From positions 248,001 to 312,000 of the forward strand of contig CAWVIZ010000014.1 in assembly GCA_963929535.1 (NCBI GenBank): a DNA stretch of 64,000 nt, in the 5' to 3' direction. The notes below the pieces were generated by a model. It saw only the letters and a list, made by a program, of their open reading frames with translations, did no database searches and had not been told where the DNA came from. The stretch comes from Pullilachnospira sp963929535. GTDB lineage: Bacteria; Bacillota; Clostridia; Lachnospirales; Lachnospiraceae. The position numbers were made by a program, and so were the translations under genes. Every line of letters starts with the position of its first letter. Within the stretch, counting starts at the first letter, position 1. Shown here in pieces: positions 1-8,860 of the stretch.

Positions 1-1
1 G

Positions 2-922
2 GACTTCTCCGTGGGAACCCTGAGAGCTCTGGCGGAAGCGGGACACCAGATCGTGGGAGTGGTAAGTCAGCCGGATAAGCCCCGGGGAAGGGGCAAGGCG
101 CTGGCGCCTACACCGGTAAAGGAGGAAGCGCTGCGTCTGGGACTTCCCGTGTATCAGCCCGCAAGAGTGCGGGAGGAAGGATTTGTGCAGACATTAAGGG
201 AGCTGGAGCCGGATGTGATCGTGGTGGTGGCCTTTGGCCAGATCATTCCGGAGAGCATTCTTTCTCTGGCGCCCCTGGGATGTATCAATGTCCACGCCTC
301 TCTGCTTCCCGGATATCGTGGGGCGGCGCCCATCCAGTGGGCAGTGATCAACGGAGAGGAAAAAAGCGGAGTGACCATCATGCGGATGGATGCGGGACTG
401 GATACGGGAGATATGATCTCCCGGGTGGAGGTGCCGCTCAGTGAGGAAGAGACGGGAGGAAGCCTGTTTGAAAAGCTGAGTCAGGCGGGAGCCAGACTGC
501 TGGTGGAGACGCTGCCCACTCTGGCAGATGGAACGGCTGTCTATGAAAAACAGCCTTCCGAGAGTCCCACTGACTATGCGGGGATGATCAGAAAGGAAAT
601 GGGAAATCTGGACTGGAGTATGCCTGCTGTAAAGCTGGAGCGGCTGATCCGGGGTCTGAATCCCTGGCCCAGCGCCTATACTTTTCTGGGGGGAAAAACA
701 CTGAAGCTGTGGCGGGCCAGGGTGGAACAAAGCCAGAGTGAAGCTTCCTGCGGAACGGTGCTTTCAGCCGGGAAGGGGGGGCTGCTGGTGCAGACCGGAG
801 ACGGGGCGCTGAGGATCCTGGAGCTGCAGCTGGAAGGCAAGAAACGGATGGATGCGGAGGCGTTCCTTCGGGGATATCAGATTCCGGAGGGAACGGTTCT
901 GTCAGGCAAAAGACAGGAGTGA
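2..922 (+). CDS. fmt: Methionyl-tRNA formyltransferase, 5' end cut off by window
   Basis: Formylates the amino group of initiator Met-tRNA using 10-formyltetrahydrofolate, in the cytoplasm. The reading frame is open from base 2 (residues DFS precede the first in-window GTG at 11), so the true start, about eight codons further up, is outside the window. The formyltransferase core is clear: a conserved CINVH segment, then SLLPGYRGAAPIQW and a DTGD motif. The C-terminal OB-like domain follows (NPWPSAYTF onward). The length fits the usual 310-315 residues. The stop at 920-922 lies 4 bp before the next gene, so this is the upstream part of an operon. Identification is secure. Confidence 0.96.
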   Translation, partial: DFSVGTLRALAEAGHQIVGVVSQPDKPRGRGKALAPTPVKEEALRLGLPVYQPARVREEGFVQTLRELEPDVIVVVAFGQIIPESILSLAPLGCINVHASLLPGYRGAAPIQWAVINGEEKSGVTIMRMDAGLDTGDMISRVEVPLSEEETGGSLFEKLSQAGARLLVETLPTLADGTAVYEKQPSESPTDYAGMIRKEMGNLDWSMPAVKLERLIRGLNPWPSAYTFLGGKTLKLWRARVEQSQSEASCGTVLSAGKGGLLVQTGDGALRILELQLEGKKRMDAEAFLRGYQIPEGTVLSGKRQE

Positions 923-926
923 TGAT

Positions 927-1637
927 ATGTTTCCTTTTGGATATGGTTATGGAATGTTTTGGGATCCCACCTATGTGCTGGTGATCCTGGCTGCCGTGAT
1001 CGCGCTGGCCGCGTCCGGCTACTGCAGCTCGGTGATGAAAAGATACAGCCGCATCCGACTGGCAGGCGGCGAGACCGGAGCGGGGACTGTGCAGAGAGTA
1101 CTCCATGCGGCGGGAATCTACGATGTGGCACTGTATCCCCTGTCCGGCTATGGAAGCTCATTTTACCGGTATGACAGAACGATCCACCTCTCTGCTGATC
1201 TGATGAACCAGAATTCCATTACGGCGGTGGCCACTGCTGCCCATGAGTGCGGGCATGCCATGCAGCATGCAGTGGGTTATCTGCCCAACCGGATCATTAC
1301 GGTGATCAATCCGGTGATGCAGATAAGCTCCGGAGCAGCTATCCCGATTTTTATTATCGGGCTGATCTTTTCTCTGGAGCCGCTGCAGACCCTTGGGATC
1401 CTGCTGTTTGCGGTGGTGGTGGTATTTCAGCTGATCACGCTTCCTTCGGAGTTTAATGCTTCCCGGAGAGCGGTGGCCATGCTGAAAAGTACCGGGATCG
1501 TACAGACCAGGGAGGAGGAGCAGGGAGTGCGCCGTGTACTGGTGGCGGCAGGACTTACCTATGTGGCGGCGCTGGCCGGAGCGCTTCTGCAGCTTCTTCG
1601 TCTGATCATTCTGTCAGGAGGAAGAGATCGTGACTAA
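927..1637 (+). CDS. Zinc metallopeptidase, YugP family
   Basis: A 236-residue membrane-anchored zinc protease-like protein (Zn_peptidase_2 family). A hydrophobic helix lies at about residues 10-28. The zinc motif HECGH is at residues 106-110, and a hydrophobic hairpin follows at about 130-175. The physiological substrate of this family is not established. The ATG at 927 is chosen because an AGGAG at 914-918 sits 8 bp upstream; the frame also runs open into fmt, but that part is a shadow of fmt. The 3' end overlaps the start of rsmB by 8 bp, so the two are probably co-translated. Confidence 0.88.
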   Translation: MFPFGYGYGMFWDPTYVLVILAAVIALAASGYCSSVMKRYSRIRLAGGETGAGTVQRVLHAAGIYDVALYPLSGYGSSFYRYDRTIHLSADLMNQNSITAVATAAHECGHAMQHAVGYLPNRIITVINPVMQISSGAAIPIFIIGLIFSLEPLQTLGILLFAVVVVFQLITLPSEFNASRRAVAMLKSTGIVQTREEEQGVRRVLVAAGLTYVAALAGALLQLLRLIILSGGRDRD

Positions 1638-2991
1638 TGGAACGGAACTGAGAGAAATTATTCTGGAGATCCTTATGGAGGTGACCCAGGAGAAGGCATA
1701 CAGTCATCTGGTGATCCGGGGAGCTCTGGATAAGATCCAGTATTATCCCAAGCAGGACAGGGCGTTTATCAACCGGGTGGCAGAGGGGACTATCGAGCGG
1801 CTGATCCAGATCGATTATGTGATCGGCCGGTATTCCTCTGTGAAGGTGAATAAGATGAAACCGGTGATCCGGAATATTCTCCGCAGCGCCGTATACCAGC
1901 TTCTCTTTATGGACAGTGTGCCGGACTCTGCCGCCTGCAACGAGGCGGTGAAGCTGGCACAGAAAAAGGGATTTTACAGTCTCAAGGGGTTTGTGAACGG
2001 AGTGCTGCGGACCATCGCCAGGGAAAGGGAAAAGATTCCGTATCCGGACCGGGAAAGACAGCCTCTGGAGTATCTTTCGGTGATGTATTCCCTGCCTCTG
2101 TGGCTGGTGAAACGGTGGACCGGACAGTTTGGGGAAGGGCTCACGGAACAGATAGCCAGAAGCTTTCTTGAGGAGCACCCCACCACAGTCCGCTGCCAGC
2201 AGTACAGGATGAATCAGGAAATGGTGGTGGACAGCCTTGCAAAGCAGGGGATCACAGTGGAACAGTCTCCGTATCTGCCCTACGCTCTGTATATTTCCAA
2301 TTACGGCCATCTTCCGGCGGTGAAATCCTTTCTCATGGGAAGGATCCAGGTGCAGGATGTGAGTTCCATGCTGGTGGCGGAGGCGGCAGCTCCCCGGAAG
2401 GGAGATTATGTGGTCGACCTGTGCGCCGCTCCGGGAGGGAAAAGCCTTCATATTGCAGATAAGCTGGAGGGAACAGGCCATGTGGAGGCCAGGGATCTTA
2501 CGGCCTATAAGGTAGGGCTGATCCGGGAGAACATCGAGAGGATGCAGGCCGGAAATGTGGAAGCTGTGGAAAAGGATGCCACGGCGGAGGATAAGAGCAT
2601 CCTGGGAAAAGCGGATATCGTATTGGCGGATGTTCCCTGCTCCGGCCTGGGCGTGATCGGGAAGAAGCCGGACATCAAGTACCGGATGGATGAGGAACAG
2701 ATACAGGAGCTGGCGGTACTGCAGAAAAGGATCCTCCACAATGCGGCCGGCTACGTAAAGCCGGGAGGAACTCTGATCTACAGTACCTGTACGGTAACCC
2801 CGGAGGAAAACCAGGAGAATGTCCGCTGGTTTCTGGAAAACTATCCTTACCGGCTGGAGAGCCTGAATCCCTGTCTGCCCGGGGTATTTCACAATGAGGA
2901 CACGGCCCGGGGGTATCTGCAGCTTTTGCCGGGAGTATATGGAACAGACGGATTTTTCCTGGCAAAACTGATAAGGGAAGAGGAGTCATAG
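1630..2991 (+). CDS. rsmB: 16S rRNA (cytosine-C5)-methyltransferase RsmB
   Basis: Methylates C967 (E. coli numbering) of 16S rRNA using S-adenosylmethionine. 453 residues. The first roughly 140 residues form the NusB-like RNA-binding domain, followed by a Rossmann methyltransferase domain. The SAM site DLCAAPGGKSLH is visible. The two family cysteines are present: motif IV PCSG with Cys337 and motif VI STCT with Cys387, the expected nucleophile. It starts with GTG at 1630, preceded by a strong AGGAGGAAGAG (1618-1628). It overlaps the upstream peptidase gene and is followed after 15 bp by another rRNA methyltransferase. Confidence 0.95.
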   Translation: MTNGTELREIILEILMEVTQEKAYSHLVIRGALDKIQYYPKQDRAFINRVAEGTIERLIQIDYVIGRYSSVKVNKMKPVIRNILRSAVYQLLFMDSVPDSAACNEAVKLAQKKGFYSLKGFVNGVLRTIAREREKIPYPDRERQPLEYLSVMYSLPLWLVKRWTGQFGEGLTEQIARSFLEEHPTTVRCQQYRMNQEMVVDSLAKQGITVEQSPYLPYALYISNYGHLPAVKSFLMGRIQVQDVSSMLVAEAAAPRKGDYVVDLCAAPGGKSLHIADKLEGTGHVEARDLTAYKVGLIRENIERMQAGNVEAVEKDATAEDKSILGKADIVLADVPCSGLGVIGKKPDIKYRMDEEQIQELAVLQKRILHNAAGYVKPGGTLIYSTCTVTPEENQENVRWFLENYPYRLESLNPCLPGVFHNEDTARGYLQLLPGVYGTDGFFLAKLIREEES

Positions 2992-3006
2992 ATACAGGAG
3001 TAAGAG

Positions 3007-4053
3007 ATGGAACAACTGGATATCAAGTCCCTCTATCAGGAGGAACTGAAGGAGAAAATGAGTTCCCTGGGTGAAAAGCCTTTTAAAGGGAAACAGCTTT
3101 TTGAGTGGCTACATAAAAAGACAGCGAAGAGCTACGGGGAGATGACCAATCTTTCCCAGAGCCTGAGGCAGCGGCTGGAGGAGATGGAACCTCTGACGCC
3201 TCTGGAACCGGTGGAGGTGCAGACCTCGGCCCTGGACGGGACCAGGAAGTATCTGTTTCGTCTGGGGGACGGCCATGTGATCGAAAGTGTGTGGATGAAA
3301 TATCACCATGGGAACTCTGTCTGTATCTCCTCCCAGGTGGGCTGCCGGATGGGATGCCGTTTCTGTGCCTCCACCATCGGCGGACTGACCAGAAATCTTA
3401 CGGCTTCGGAGATGCTGGACCAGGTGTACCGGATCCAGGAGCTGACCGGAGAACGGGTGTCCAATGTGGTGGTGATGGGAACCGGAGAGCCGCTGGACAA
3501 TTATGACAATCTGCTCCGCTTTCTGAGGATTCTCAGCGATGAAGCCGGACAGAATATCAGCCAGAGAAATATCACGGTCTCCACCTGCGGGATTGTTCCC
3601 ATGATCCGCCGGATGGCGGATGAGAAACTGGGGATCACTCTGGCACTGTCCCTGCATGCGCCCAATGACGAGAAACGCCGGGAGCTGATGCCAATTGCGT
3701 ATAAATATTCTCTGGCAGAGGTGATCCCTGCCTGTGCGGATTACTTTGCAAAAACAGGCCGCCGCCTCACTTTTGAGTACAGCCTGGTGGGAGGGAAAAA
3801 TGACAGTGAGGAAGACGCCAGAGAACTTTCCAGACTGATCGGGGATCTGAACTGCCATGTGAATCTGATTCCTGTGAACCCCATTAAGGAGAGAAATTTT
3901 GTCCAGTCGGACAAAAAAGTAATAGAGAAATTCAAAAATAAACTTGAAAAATATCGAATTAATGTTACTATTAGAAGAGAAATGGGCAGGGATATTGATG
4001 GTGCCTGCGGACAATTGAGAAAAAGTTACTTGGACAAGAGGGAGAATTTGTAA
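3007..4053 (+). CDS. rlmN: Dual-specificity rRNA/tRNA adenine-C2 methyltransferase RlmN
   Basis: Radical SAM enzyme that methylates C2 of A2503 in 23S rRNA and of A37 in some tRNAs. 348 residues, the normal length. The radical SAM cluster motif CxxxCxxC is seen as Cys113, Cys117 and Cys120. The C-terminal cysteine that carries the methyl intermediate is Cys334, in a GACGQL context. An N-terminal helical accessory domain covers about residues 1-90. The stop codon overlaps the next start (TAATG at 4051-4055), which implies translational coupling with the phosphatase gene. Confidence 0.96.
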   Translation: MEQLDIKSLYQEELKEKMSSLGEKPFKGKQLFEWLHKKTAKSYGEMTNLSQSLRQRLEEMEPLTPLEPVEVQTSALDGTRKYLFRLGDGHVIESVWMKYHHGNSVCISSQVGCRMGCRFCASTIGGLTRNLTASEMLDQVYRIQELTGERVSNVVVMGTGEPLDNYDNLLRFLRILSDEAGQNISQRNITVSTCGIVPMIRRMADEKLGITLALSLHAPNDEKRRELMPIAYKYSLAEVIPACADYFAKTGRRLTFEYSLVGGKNDSEEDARELSRLIGDLNCHVNLIPVNPIKERNFVQSDKKVIEKFKNKLEKYRINVTIRREMGRDIDGACGQLRKSYLDKRENL

Positions 4054-4799
4054 TGCGATCATGTTCAATGACAGATGTGGGACAGAGGAGAAGAGAGAAC
4101 CAGGACTATGTGTTCACTTCTCAGCAGCCAATCGGCAATCTTCCCAATCTGTTCGTGGTAGCCGACGGTATGGGCGGCCATAATGCGGGAGATTTTGCCT
4201 CCTGCTGCGCTGTTCAGGTGTTGGTGGACTCTGTGAAAAAGGATATGAGCTTTAATCCCATCAAGATCATCCGCCATGCGGTGGAGACGGCCAATGAGCA
4301 GGTATACGCCCAGGCCCAAACGGATCCGCAGAAGGCGGGGATGGGAACCACGCTGGTGGTGGTCACCATCGTGGGACGTTTTGCCTATGTGGCGAATGTG
4401 GGGGACAGCCGGATGTATCTGGTGAACCCGGATGGCATTACCCAGATTACGAAAGACCATTCACTGATAGAGGAAATGGTCCGGATCGGAGAACTGACCC
4501 GTGAGGAGGCCAGGAACCATCCGGACAAAAATATTATTACGAGAGCAGTCGGAACAGGGGAGACGGTGGAGATCGATTTCTTCGACGTACAGCTGGATGA
4601 AGGGGTCCGGATTCTGATGTGCTCGGATGGCTTAAGCAATATGGTGCCCGATCCTGAGATCCAGGAGATCCTGGGACCGGACCATGACATAGAAGAGGGG
4701 ACCCGAATGTTGGTGGACCGGGCAAACGAAAACGGAGGCAAGGATAATATTACGGTAGTAGTTATCGAACCATTTACAGACGAGGTGAAAGAATGTTAA
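4053..4799 (+). CDS. prpC: PP2C-type serine/threonine phosphatase (Stp/PrpC)
   Basis: Cytoplasmic Mn2+/Mg2+-dependent phosphatase that reverses phosphorylation by the PASTA kinase encoded next. 248 residues with the PP2C signature blocks: DVGQRRRENQD near the N-terminus, VADGMGGHNAGD with the metal-binding aspartates, a GDSRMYL block and a C-terminal GGKDNITVVVI block. The start overlaps the rlmN stop, and the 3' end overlaps the kinase start by 7 bp. Kinase and phosphatase are therefore probably made in fixed proportion, the standard arrangement in Gram-positive bacteria. Confidence 0.95.
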   Translation: MRSCSMTDVGQRRRENQDYVFTSQQPIGNLPNLFVVADGMGGHNAGDFASCCAVQVLVDSVKKDMSFNPIKIIRHAVETANEQVYAQAQTDPQKAGMGTTLVVVTIVGRFAYVANVGDSRMYLVNPDGITQITKDHSLIEEMVRIGELTREEARNHPDKNIITRAVGTGETVEIDFFDVQLDEGVRILMCSDGLSNMVPDPEIQEILGPDHDIEEGTRMLVDRANENGGKDNITVVVIEPFTDEVKEC

Positions 4800-6991
4800 G
4801 AGAGGGAATGATTGTAGGAGAAAGATATGAGATTATCAGCAGGATCGGCAGCGGCGGCATGGCCGACGTATACAAAGCCAGAGATCATAAGCTGGATCGT
4901 CTCGTAGCGGTGAAGGTCATGAAGGCGGAGTTCAGCGAGGACAAAGGTTTCATCGCCAAGTTCCGCAAGGAGGCCCAGGCCGCCGCAGGACTGGCCCACC
5001 CCAATGTGGTGAATGTCTATGATGTAGGGGAGGACAATGGCATTTATTACATCGTGATGGAGCTGGTTCAGGGAATTACCCTGAAGGACTATATCACCAG
5101 AAAAGGCAAGCTGACGGTCCGGGAAGCCACCAGTATCGCCATTCAGGTTTCTCTGGGACTGGAGGCCGCGCATAAAAACAATATCGTGCACCGGGATGTG
5201 AAGCCCCAGAACATTATCATCTCTGTAGATGGGAAGGTAAAACTGTCAGATTTTGGTATCGCCAGAGCTGCTTCCTCCAATACCATCAGCTCCAATGTGA
5301 TGGGATCGGTGCACTACAGTTCACCGGAGCAGGTGAGGGGCGGTTTCAGCGATGCCAAGAGCGATATCTATTCGCTGGGTATCACCATGTATGAGATGGT
5401 GACAGGGCATGTGCCCTTTGACGGTGACACCACAGTGGCCATCGCCATCAAGCATCTCCAGGAGGAGATGGAATCTCCCAGAAAGTATGTGCCGGATCTT
5501 CCCTACAGCCTGGAGCAGATCATCTTCAAATGTACTCAGAAAAGCGTGGACCGGCGTTACAACAATATGTCAGAGCTGATCGAGGATCTGAAGCATTCCC
5601 TTCTGGATCCCAACGGAAACTTTGTCAACCTGGCTCCGCTTACCAGTCATGCTCAGACAGTGATGCTGTCCAGTGAGGAGCTGGATGCCATCCGCGAGGG
5701 CCGTTCCGGATATGCGGTACCCCGTACCCAGGAGGAGAAGCTTCCGGAGTACGAGGAAGAGGATGAGGAAGAGGACGATGAGTACGAGGATGACGAGTAC
5801 GATGAGGAGGACGATGATGAGGGCGAGATCAGCTCCAAGCTGGAAAAAGCCATGACCATCGGCGGATTCATCATCGGAGCCATTATCATCTGCATCCTGA
5901 TCTTCTTTATTGCCAGAGCGGCAGGCCTGGTGAATTTCGGAGGAGGAAACGGGGCGGACACGGAGCAGACCCAGCAGGATGAGACCCAGGATGATGAGAA
6001 TGAAGGAAGCGGGCAGGTAGAGGTTCCCAATCTGGTGGGACAGACAGAAGAGAATGCCATAAGCCTGCTGGAGCAGCTGGGACTTACAGGCAACAAGACC
6101 GGAACCGCGCAGTCTTCGGAACCGGCGGGAACAGTGATCTCTCAGGAAACTGCGGAGGGAACCAGTGTGGATGTGGGAACCGCCATCAACTATACGGTGA
6201 GTGCAGGTTCGGAGTCCCTTTCGGTTCCTACCGTGGTGGGACTTTCCCAGTCCGAGGCAGAGGCCAAGATCAAGGCTCTTGGACTGAATACATCCGTAGA
6301 CCGACAGTACAGTGACAGCGTGGCGGTGGGAAGAGTGATCAGTGTAAGTCCGGAGGAAGGAGCCACCGTGACGGCGGGAGATACCATTTCTCTGGTGGTA
6401 AGCCTGGGTGTGGAAAATACGCAGATCCCGGTTCCCAGTGTAATAGGACTGGATGAGAATACTGCCACTACAACTCTGTATGACAGTGGATTTGCGGTAA
6501 GTGTGGAGACCACGGACAGCGCTGAGGGTATCGGTGACGGCTGCGTATCTGCCCAGAGCGTGGCGGCAGGAACGGAAGCCGATCCGGGAACCACGATCAC
6601 GATCACGGTATACCATGCTCCGGAAACTACCCCGGAGGCTACTCCGGAGACAACACCGGGTGCCGGGGAAGATACCGGGGACAGCCAGGAGGGAACCGGC
6701 GGTACAGACAATTCATCCGCAAACAGCGGTGCCTGGACCTGCAATGTCAGTCTTCAGCAGCCTGCCAATTACAGCGGAGGCGTGGTAAAGATGACGCTGG
6801 TACAGGATGTGAATGGAACATCCCAGGAGACGGTGATCATGGAGGATGCAACCATTGATTTCCCGTATACTCTCCAGATTTCAGGAGCGGACGGTGTGGA
6901 AACCGGAACGGTATACCTGTATGAGCTGGTGGATGGAGAATACGTGGAGAGAGGTCATTACTCTCCGGTAACCTTCTCTCAGGCAGAGTAA
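4793..6991 (+). CDS. prkC: PASTA-domain serine/threonine kinase (PrkC/PknB type)
   Basis: Membrane kinase that senses muropeptides or lipid II and phosphorylates division, wall and translation proteins. 732 residues. The kinase domain is at about 1-270 (glycine loop GSGGMADVY, catalytic HRDVKPQN with Asp135, then DFG). An extremely acidic Glu/Asp stretch follows at about 316-343, and one transmembrane helix at about 356-379. Three extracellular PASTA repeats begin near 408, 475 and 544. After a Thr/Pro/Glu linker there is an extra C-terminal domain (about 657-732) that I cannot name, predicted as beta-rich. It overlaps the phosphatase gene by 7 bp. RsgA, downstream, is a known type of partner or substrate in this operon. 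Confidence 0.95.
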   Translation: MLREGMIVGERYEIISRIGSGGMADVYKARDHKLDRLVAVKVMKAEFSEDKGFIAKFRKEAQAAAGLAHPNVVNVYDVGEDNGIYYIVMELVQGITLKDYITRKGKLTVREATSIAIQVSLGLEAAHKNNIVHRDVKPQNIIISVDGKVKLSDFGIARAASSNTISSNVMGSVHYSSPEQVRGGFSDAKSDIYSLGITMYEMVTGHVPFDGDTTVAIAIKHLQEEMESPRKYVPDLPYSLEQIIFKCTQKSVDRRYNNMSELIEDLKHSLLDPNGNFVNLAPLTSHAQTVMLSSEELDAIREGRSGYAVPRTQEEKLPEYEEEDEEEDDEYEDDEYDEEDDDEGEISSKLEKAMTIGGFIIGAIIICILIFFIARAAGLVNFGGGNGADTEQTQQDETQDDENEGSGQVEVPNLVGQTEENAISLLEQLGLTGNKTGTAQSSEPAGTVISQETAEGTSVDVGTAINYTVSAGSESLSVPTVVGLSQSEAEAKIKALGLNTSVDRQYSDSVAVGRVISVSPEEGATVTAGDTISLVVSLGVENTQIPVPSVIGLDENTATTTLYDSGFAVSVETTDSAEGIGDGCVSAQSVAAGTEADPGTTITITVYHAPETTPEATPETTPGAGEDTGDSQEGTGGTDNSSANSGAWTCNVSLQQPANYSGGVVKMTLVQDVNGTSQETVIMEDATIDFPYTLQISGADGVETGTVYLYELVDGEYVERGHYSPVTFSQAE

Positions 6992-6995
6992 GAGA

Positions 6996-7126
6996 AAGTC
7001 AAAGACCCCGCAGCAAGTTATGGGCATCAAACTTGCAGCGCAGCAGAGCTGCGGGGTATCTGACCCTCGCGGCAGTCGCCAAATGGACATGCAAGCATGT
7101 CCGCTTGGCTCGTTGCCTGCGGGAAT
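6996..7126 (+). repeat. Dispersed repeat family A, copy A1
   Basis: The 3' gap of the kinase gene carries a structured 131-bp element. It contains the 9-bp arms CCCCGCAGC (7006-7014) and GCTGCGGGG (7048-7056), and the near-perfect palindrome GGACATGC-AA-GCATGTCC (7085-7102). A shortened copy in opposite orientation lies at 30476-30575, and divergent copies lie at 31744-31788 and 34586-34699. There is no coding capacity of its own. The rest of the 6992-7306 gap holds the hairpin annotated next and otherwise nothing that I recognise. Confidence 0.8.
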
Positions 7127-7136
7127 GACAATTGGA

Positions 7137-7174
7137 ATGGGCGGCGCAGTGGCTGTGCCGCCCATGAAATTTTT
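7137..7174 (+). terminator. Probable terminator after the kinase gene
   Basis: Nine-base arms ATGGGCGGC (7137-7145) and GCCGCCCAT (7157-7165) are followed by GAAATTTTT. The stem is GC-rich and the T-run modest, so termination may be partial. If real, rsgA-rpe-thiN would need its own promoter between here and 7307, which I could not identify clearly. Confidence 0.55.
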
Positions 7175-7306
7175 ATGACAGCAGGCGCCGGGCAGAGAGC
7201 AGAGGAAAGCTGCAGTTTTCAGAAAGATTTCAGCTGCGCTTTGCGGCTCCGTAAACTGAAGCAAAGGGACCCAAGTCCGATGGGCTTGCGGCCGGTTGAG
7301 GTATGT

Positions 7307-8191
7307 ATGCAGGGAAAAATCGTGAAAGGAATTGCCGGGTTCTATTACGTGGATGTGGCGGGATCCGGAATTTATGAGTGCAGAGCCAAGGGGATCTTCC
7401 GGAAGGAGAAGCTGAAGCCTCTGGTAGGCGACGATGTGGAGATCGAGGTTCTGGATGAGAAGGACCGGGAAGGAAATGTTATGCAGGTGCTTCCCAGGAA
7501 GAACCAGCTGGTGCGTCCGGCGGTGGCCAATGTGGATCAGGCCATGGTGATCTTTTCCGTCCGTCAGCCGGATCCCAATCTGGCGCTTCTGGACCGGTTT
7601 CTGATCGCTATGGAACGACAGGGGATCCCTGTGGTCATCTGCCTGAACAAAACGGATCTGGATCAGGGAGAGGAGACCGGGCGGATCCTGGACATTTATA
7701 CGGCTTGCGGTTATCTGGTGATCCCGGCCAGTATGAAGGAGCAGGAGGGGATCCGGAAGATCCGGCAGATTCTCCGGGGAAAGACCACGGTGGTGGCGGG
7801 CCCCTCCGGTGTGGGAAAATCTTCCCTGACCAATCTGATGCAGGAGGAGATCAGCATGGAAACCGGGGAGATCAGCCGGAAGCTGAAGCGGGGAAGGCAC
7901 ACTACCCGCCATTCCCAGCTTATTGAACTGGGGGAACAGACGTATCTGATGGACACACCGGGGTTCAGCTCTCTGTTTGTGGAAGAGATGGACAAGGAGG
8001 AACTCCGCCGGTATTTTCCGGAATTTGAGCCGTATGAGGGAGCGTGCCGCTTTCAGGGGTGTGTCCATATCCATGAGCCGGGCTGTGCTGTAAAGGAGGC
8101 TCTGGAGGAGGGAAAGCTGGATCCGGGCAGATATGCCAACTATGTCAGCTTTTTTGAGGAATTGAAGGAAAAGGAGAAAAGGAGATACTGA
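7307..8191 (+). CDS. rsgA: Ribosome small subunit-dependent GTPase RsgA
   Basis: GTPase that checks maturation of the 30S subunit. 294 residues from the ATG at 7307, the usual family length; the frame stays open upstream, but those codons fall in the repeat region and do not resemble RsgA. It has an N-terminal OB fold (about 1-70), then a circularly permuted GTPase domain. The order of motifs is NKTD (G4), then GPSGVGKSS (G1, Lys171), then DTPGF (G3). A C-terminal zinc knuckle is seen as Cys-x-His-x-His...Cys in FQGCVHIHEPGC. The Shine-Dalgarno (GAGGT at 7299-7303) is weak. The stop is 3 bp before rpe. Confidence 0.94.
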   Translation: MQGKIVKGIAGFYYVDVAGSGIYECRAKGIFRKEKLKPLVGDDVEIEVLDEKDREGNVMQVLPRKNQLVRPAVANVDQAMVIFSVRQPDPNLALLDRFLIAMERQGIPVVICLNKTDLDQGEETGRILDIYTACGYLVIPASMKEQEGIRKIRQILRGKTTVVAGPSGVGKSSLTNLMQEEISMETGEISRKLKRGRHTTRHSQLIELGEQTYLMDTPGFSSLFVEEMDKEELRRYFPEFEPYEGACRFQGCVHIHEPGCAVKEALEEGKLDPGRYANYVSFFEELKEKEKRRY

Positions 8192-8194
8192 GTT

Positions 8195-8860
8195 ATGTAT
8201 GAATTATCACCGTCGATGCTGTCCGCTGACTTTACATGTCTGGGAGAGCAGCTGACACAGATTGAGGAGGCAGGTGTGCGCTGGCTGCACATTGATGTGA
8301 TGGATGGGGCTTTTGTGCCCAGCATTTCCTTTGGAATGCCGGTGATCGCTTCCATAAGAAAGCAGTCGAAGCTGTTCTTTGATGTACATCTGATGGTGGA
8401 GGAGCCGGGAAGATATATCCGGGCCTTTAAAGAGTGCGGGGCCGATCAGATCACTGTGCATGCGGAAGCGTGCCGTCATCTGGACAGCACACTCAGGCAG
8501 ATCCGCGGCGAAGGGATGCGGGCGGCAGTGGCTCTGAACCCTGCCACGCCTTTGTGCGCCCTTGACCATGTACTGGAGCTGGTGGACATGGTGCTTCTGA
8601 TGACTGTAAATCCCGGTTTCGGGGGACAGAGTTATATTCCGGGAAGTACGGAAAAGATCGCCGCGCTGCGCAGGATGATCCGGGACAGAGGTCTGGCGGT
8701 GGATATCCAGGTGGATGGCGGCATCAATGAAGAAACCCTTCCGGCAGTGCTGAAGGCCGGGGCCAATATTATTGTGGCAGGCTCCGCTGTATTCGGGGAG
8801 GACATCGGAGGCCGGGTGGCCAGATTTTTTGAGATCATGAAGGAGTATGAGAAGGAATGA
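8195..8860 (+). CDS. rpe: Ribulose-phosphate 3-epimerase
   Basis: Interconverts ribulose-5-phosphate and xylulose-5-phosphate in the pentose phosphate pathway. 221 residues forming a TIM barrel. The start is typical (LSPSMLSADF). HIDVMDGAFVP and VHLMV carry metal-binding His and Asp residues. NPGFGGQ and VDGGIN make the phosphate-binding loops. GGAG at 8181-8184 precedes the ATG. The stop overlaps the next start by 4 bp (ATGA), so it is coupled to the thiamine diphosphokinase gene, an order common in Clostridia. Confidence 0.96.
   Translation: MYELSPSMLSADFTCLGEQLTQIEEAGVRWLHIDVMDGAFVPSISFGMPVIASIRKQSKLFFDVHLMVEEPGRYIRAFKECGADQITVHAEACRHLDSTLRQIRGEGMRAAVALNPATPLCALDHVLELVDMVLLMTVNPGFGGQSYIPGSTEKIAALRRMIRDRGLAVDIQVDGGINEETLPAVLKAGANIIVAGSAVFGEDIGGRVARFFEIMKEYEKE

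Noticed and set aside
1606..2892. A 428-codon minus-strand frame opposite rsmB
   Set aside because: Shadow of a well-conserved gene; low-complexity His/Leu-rich translation and no Shine-Dalgarno.
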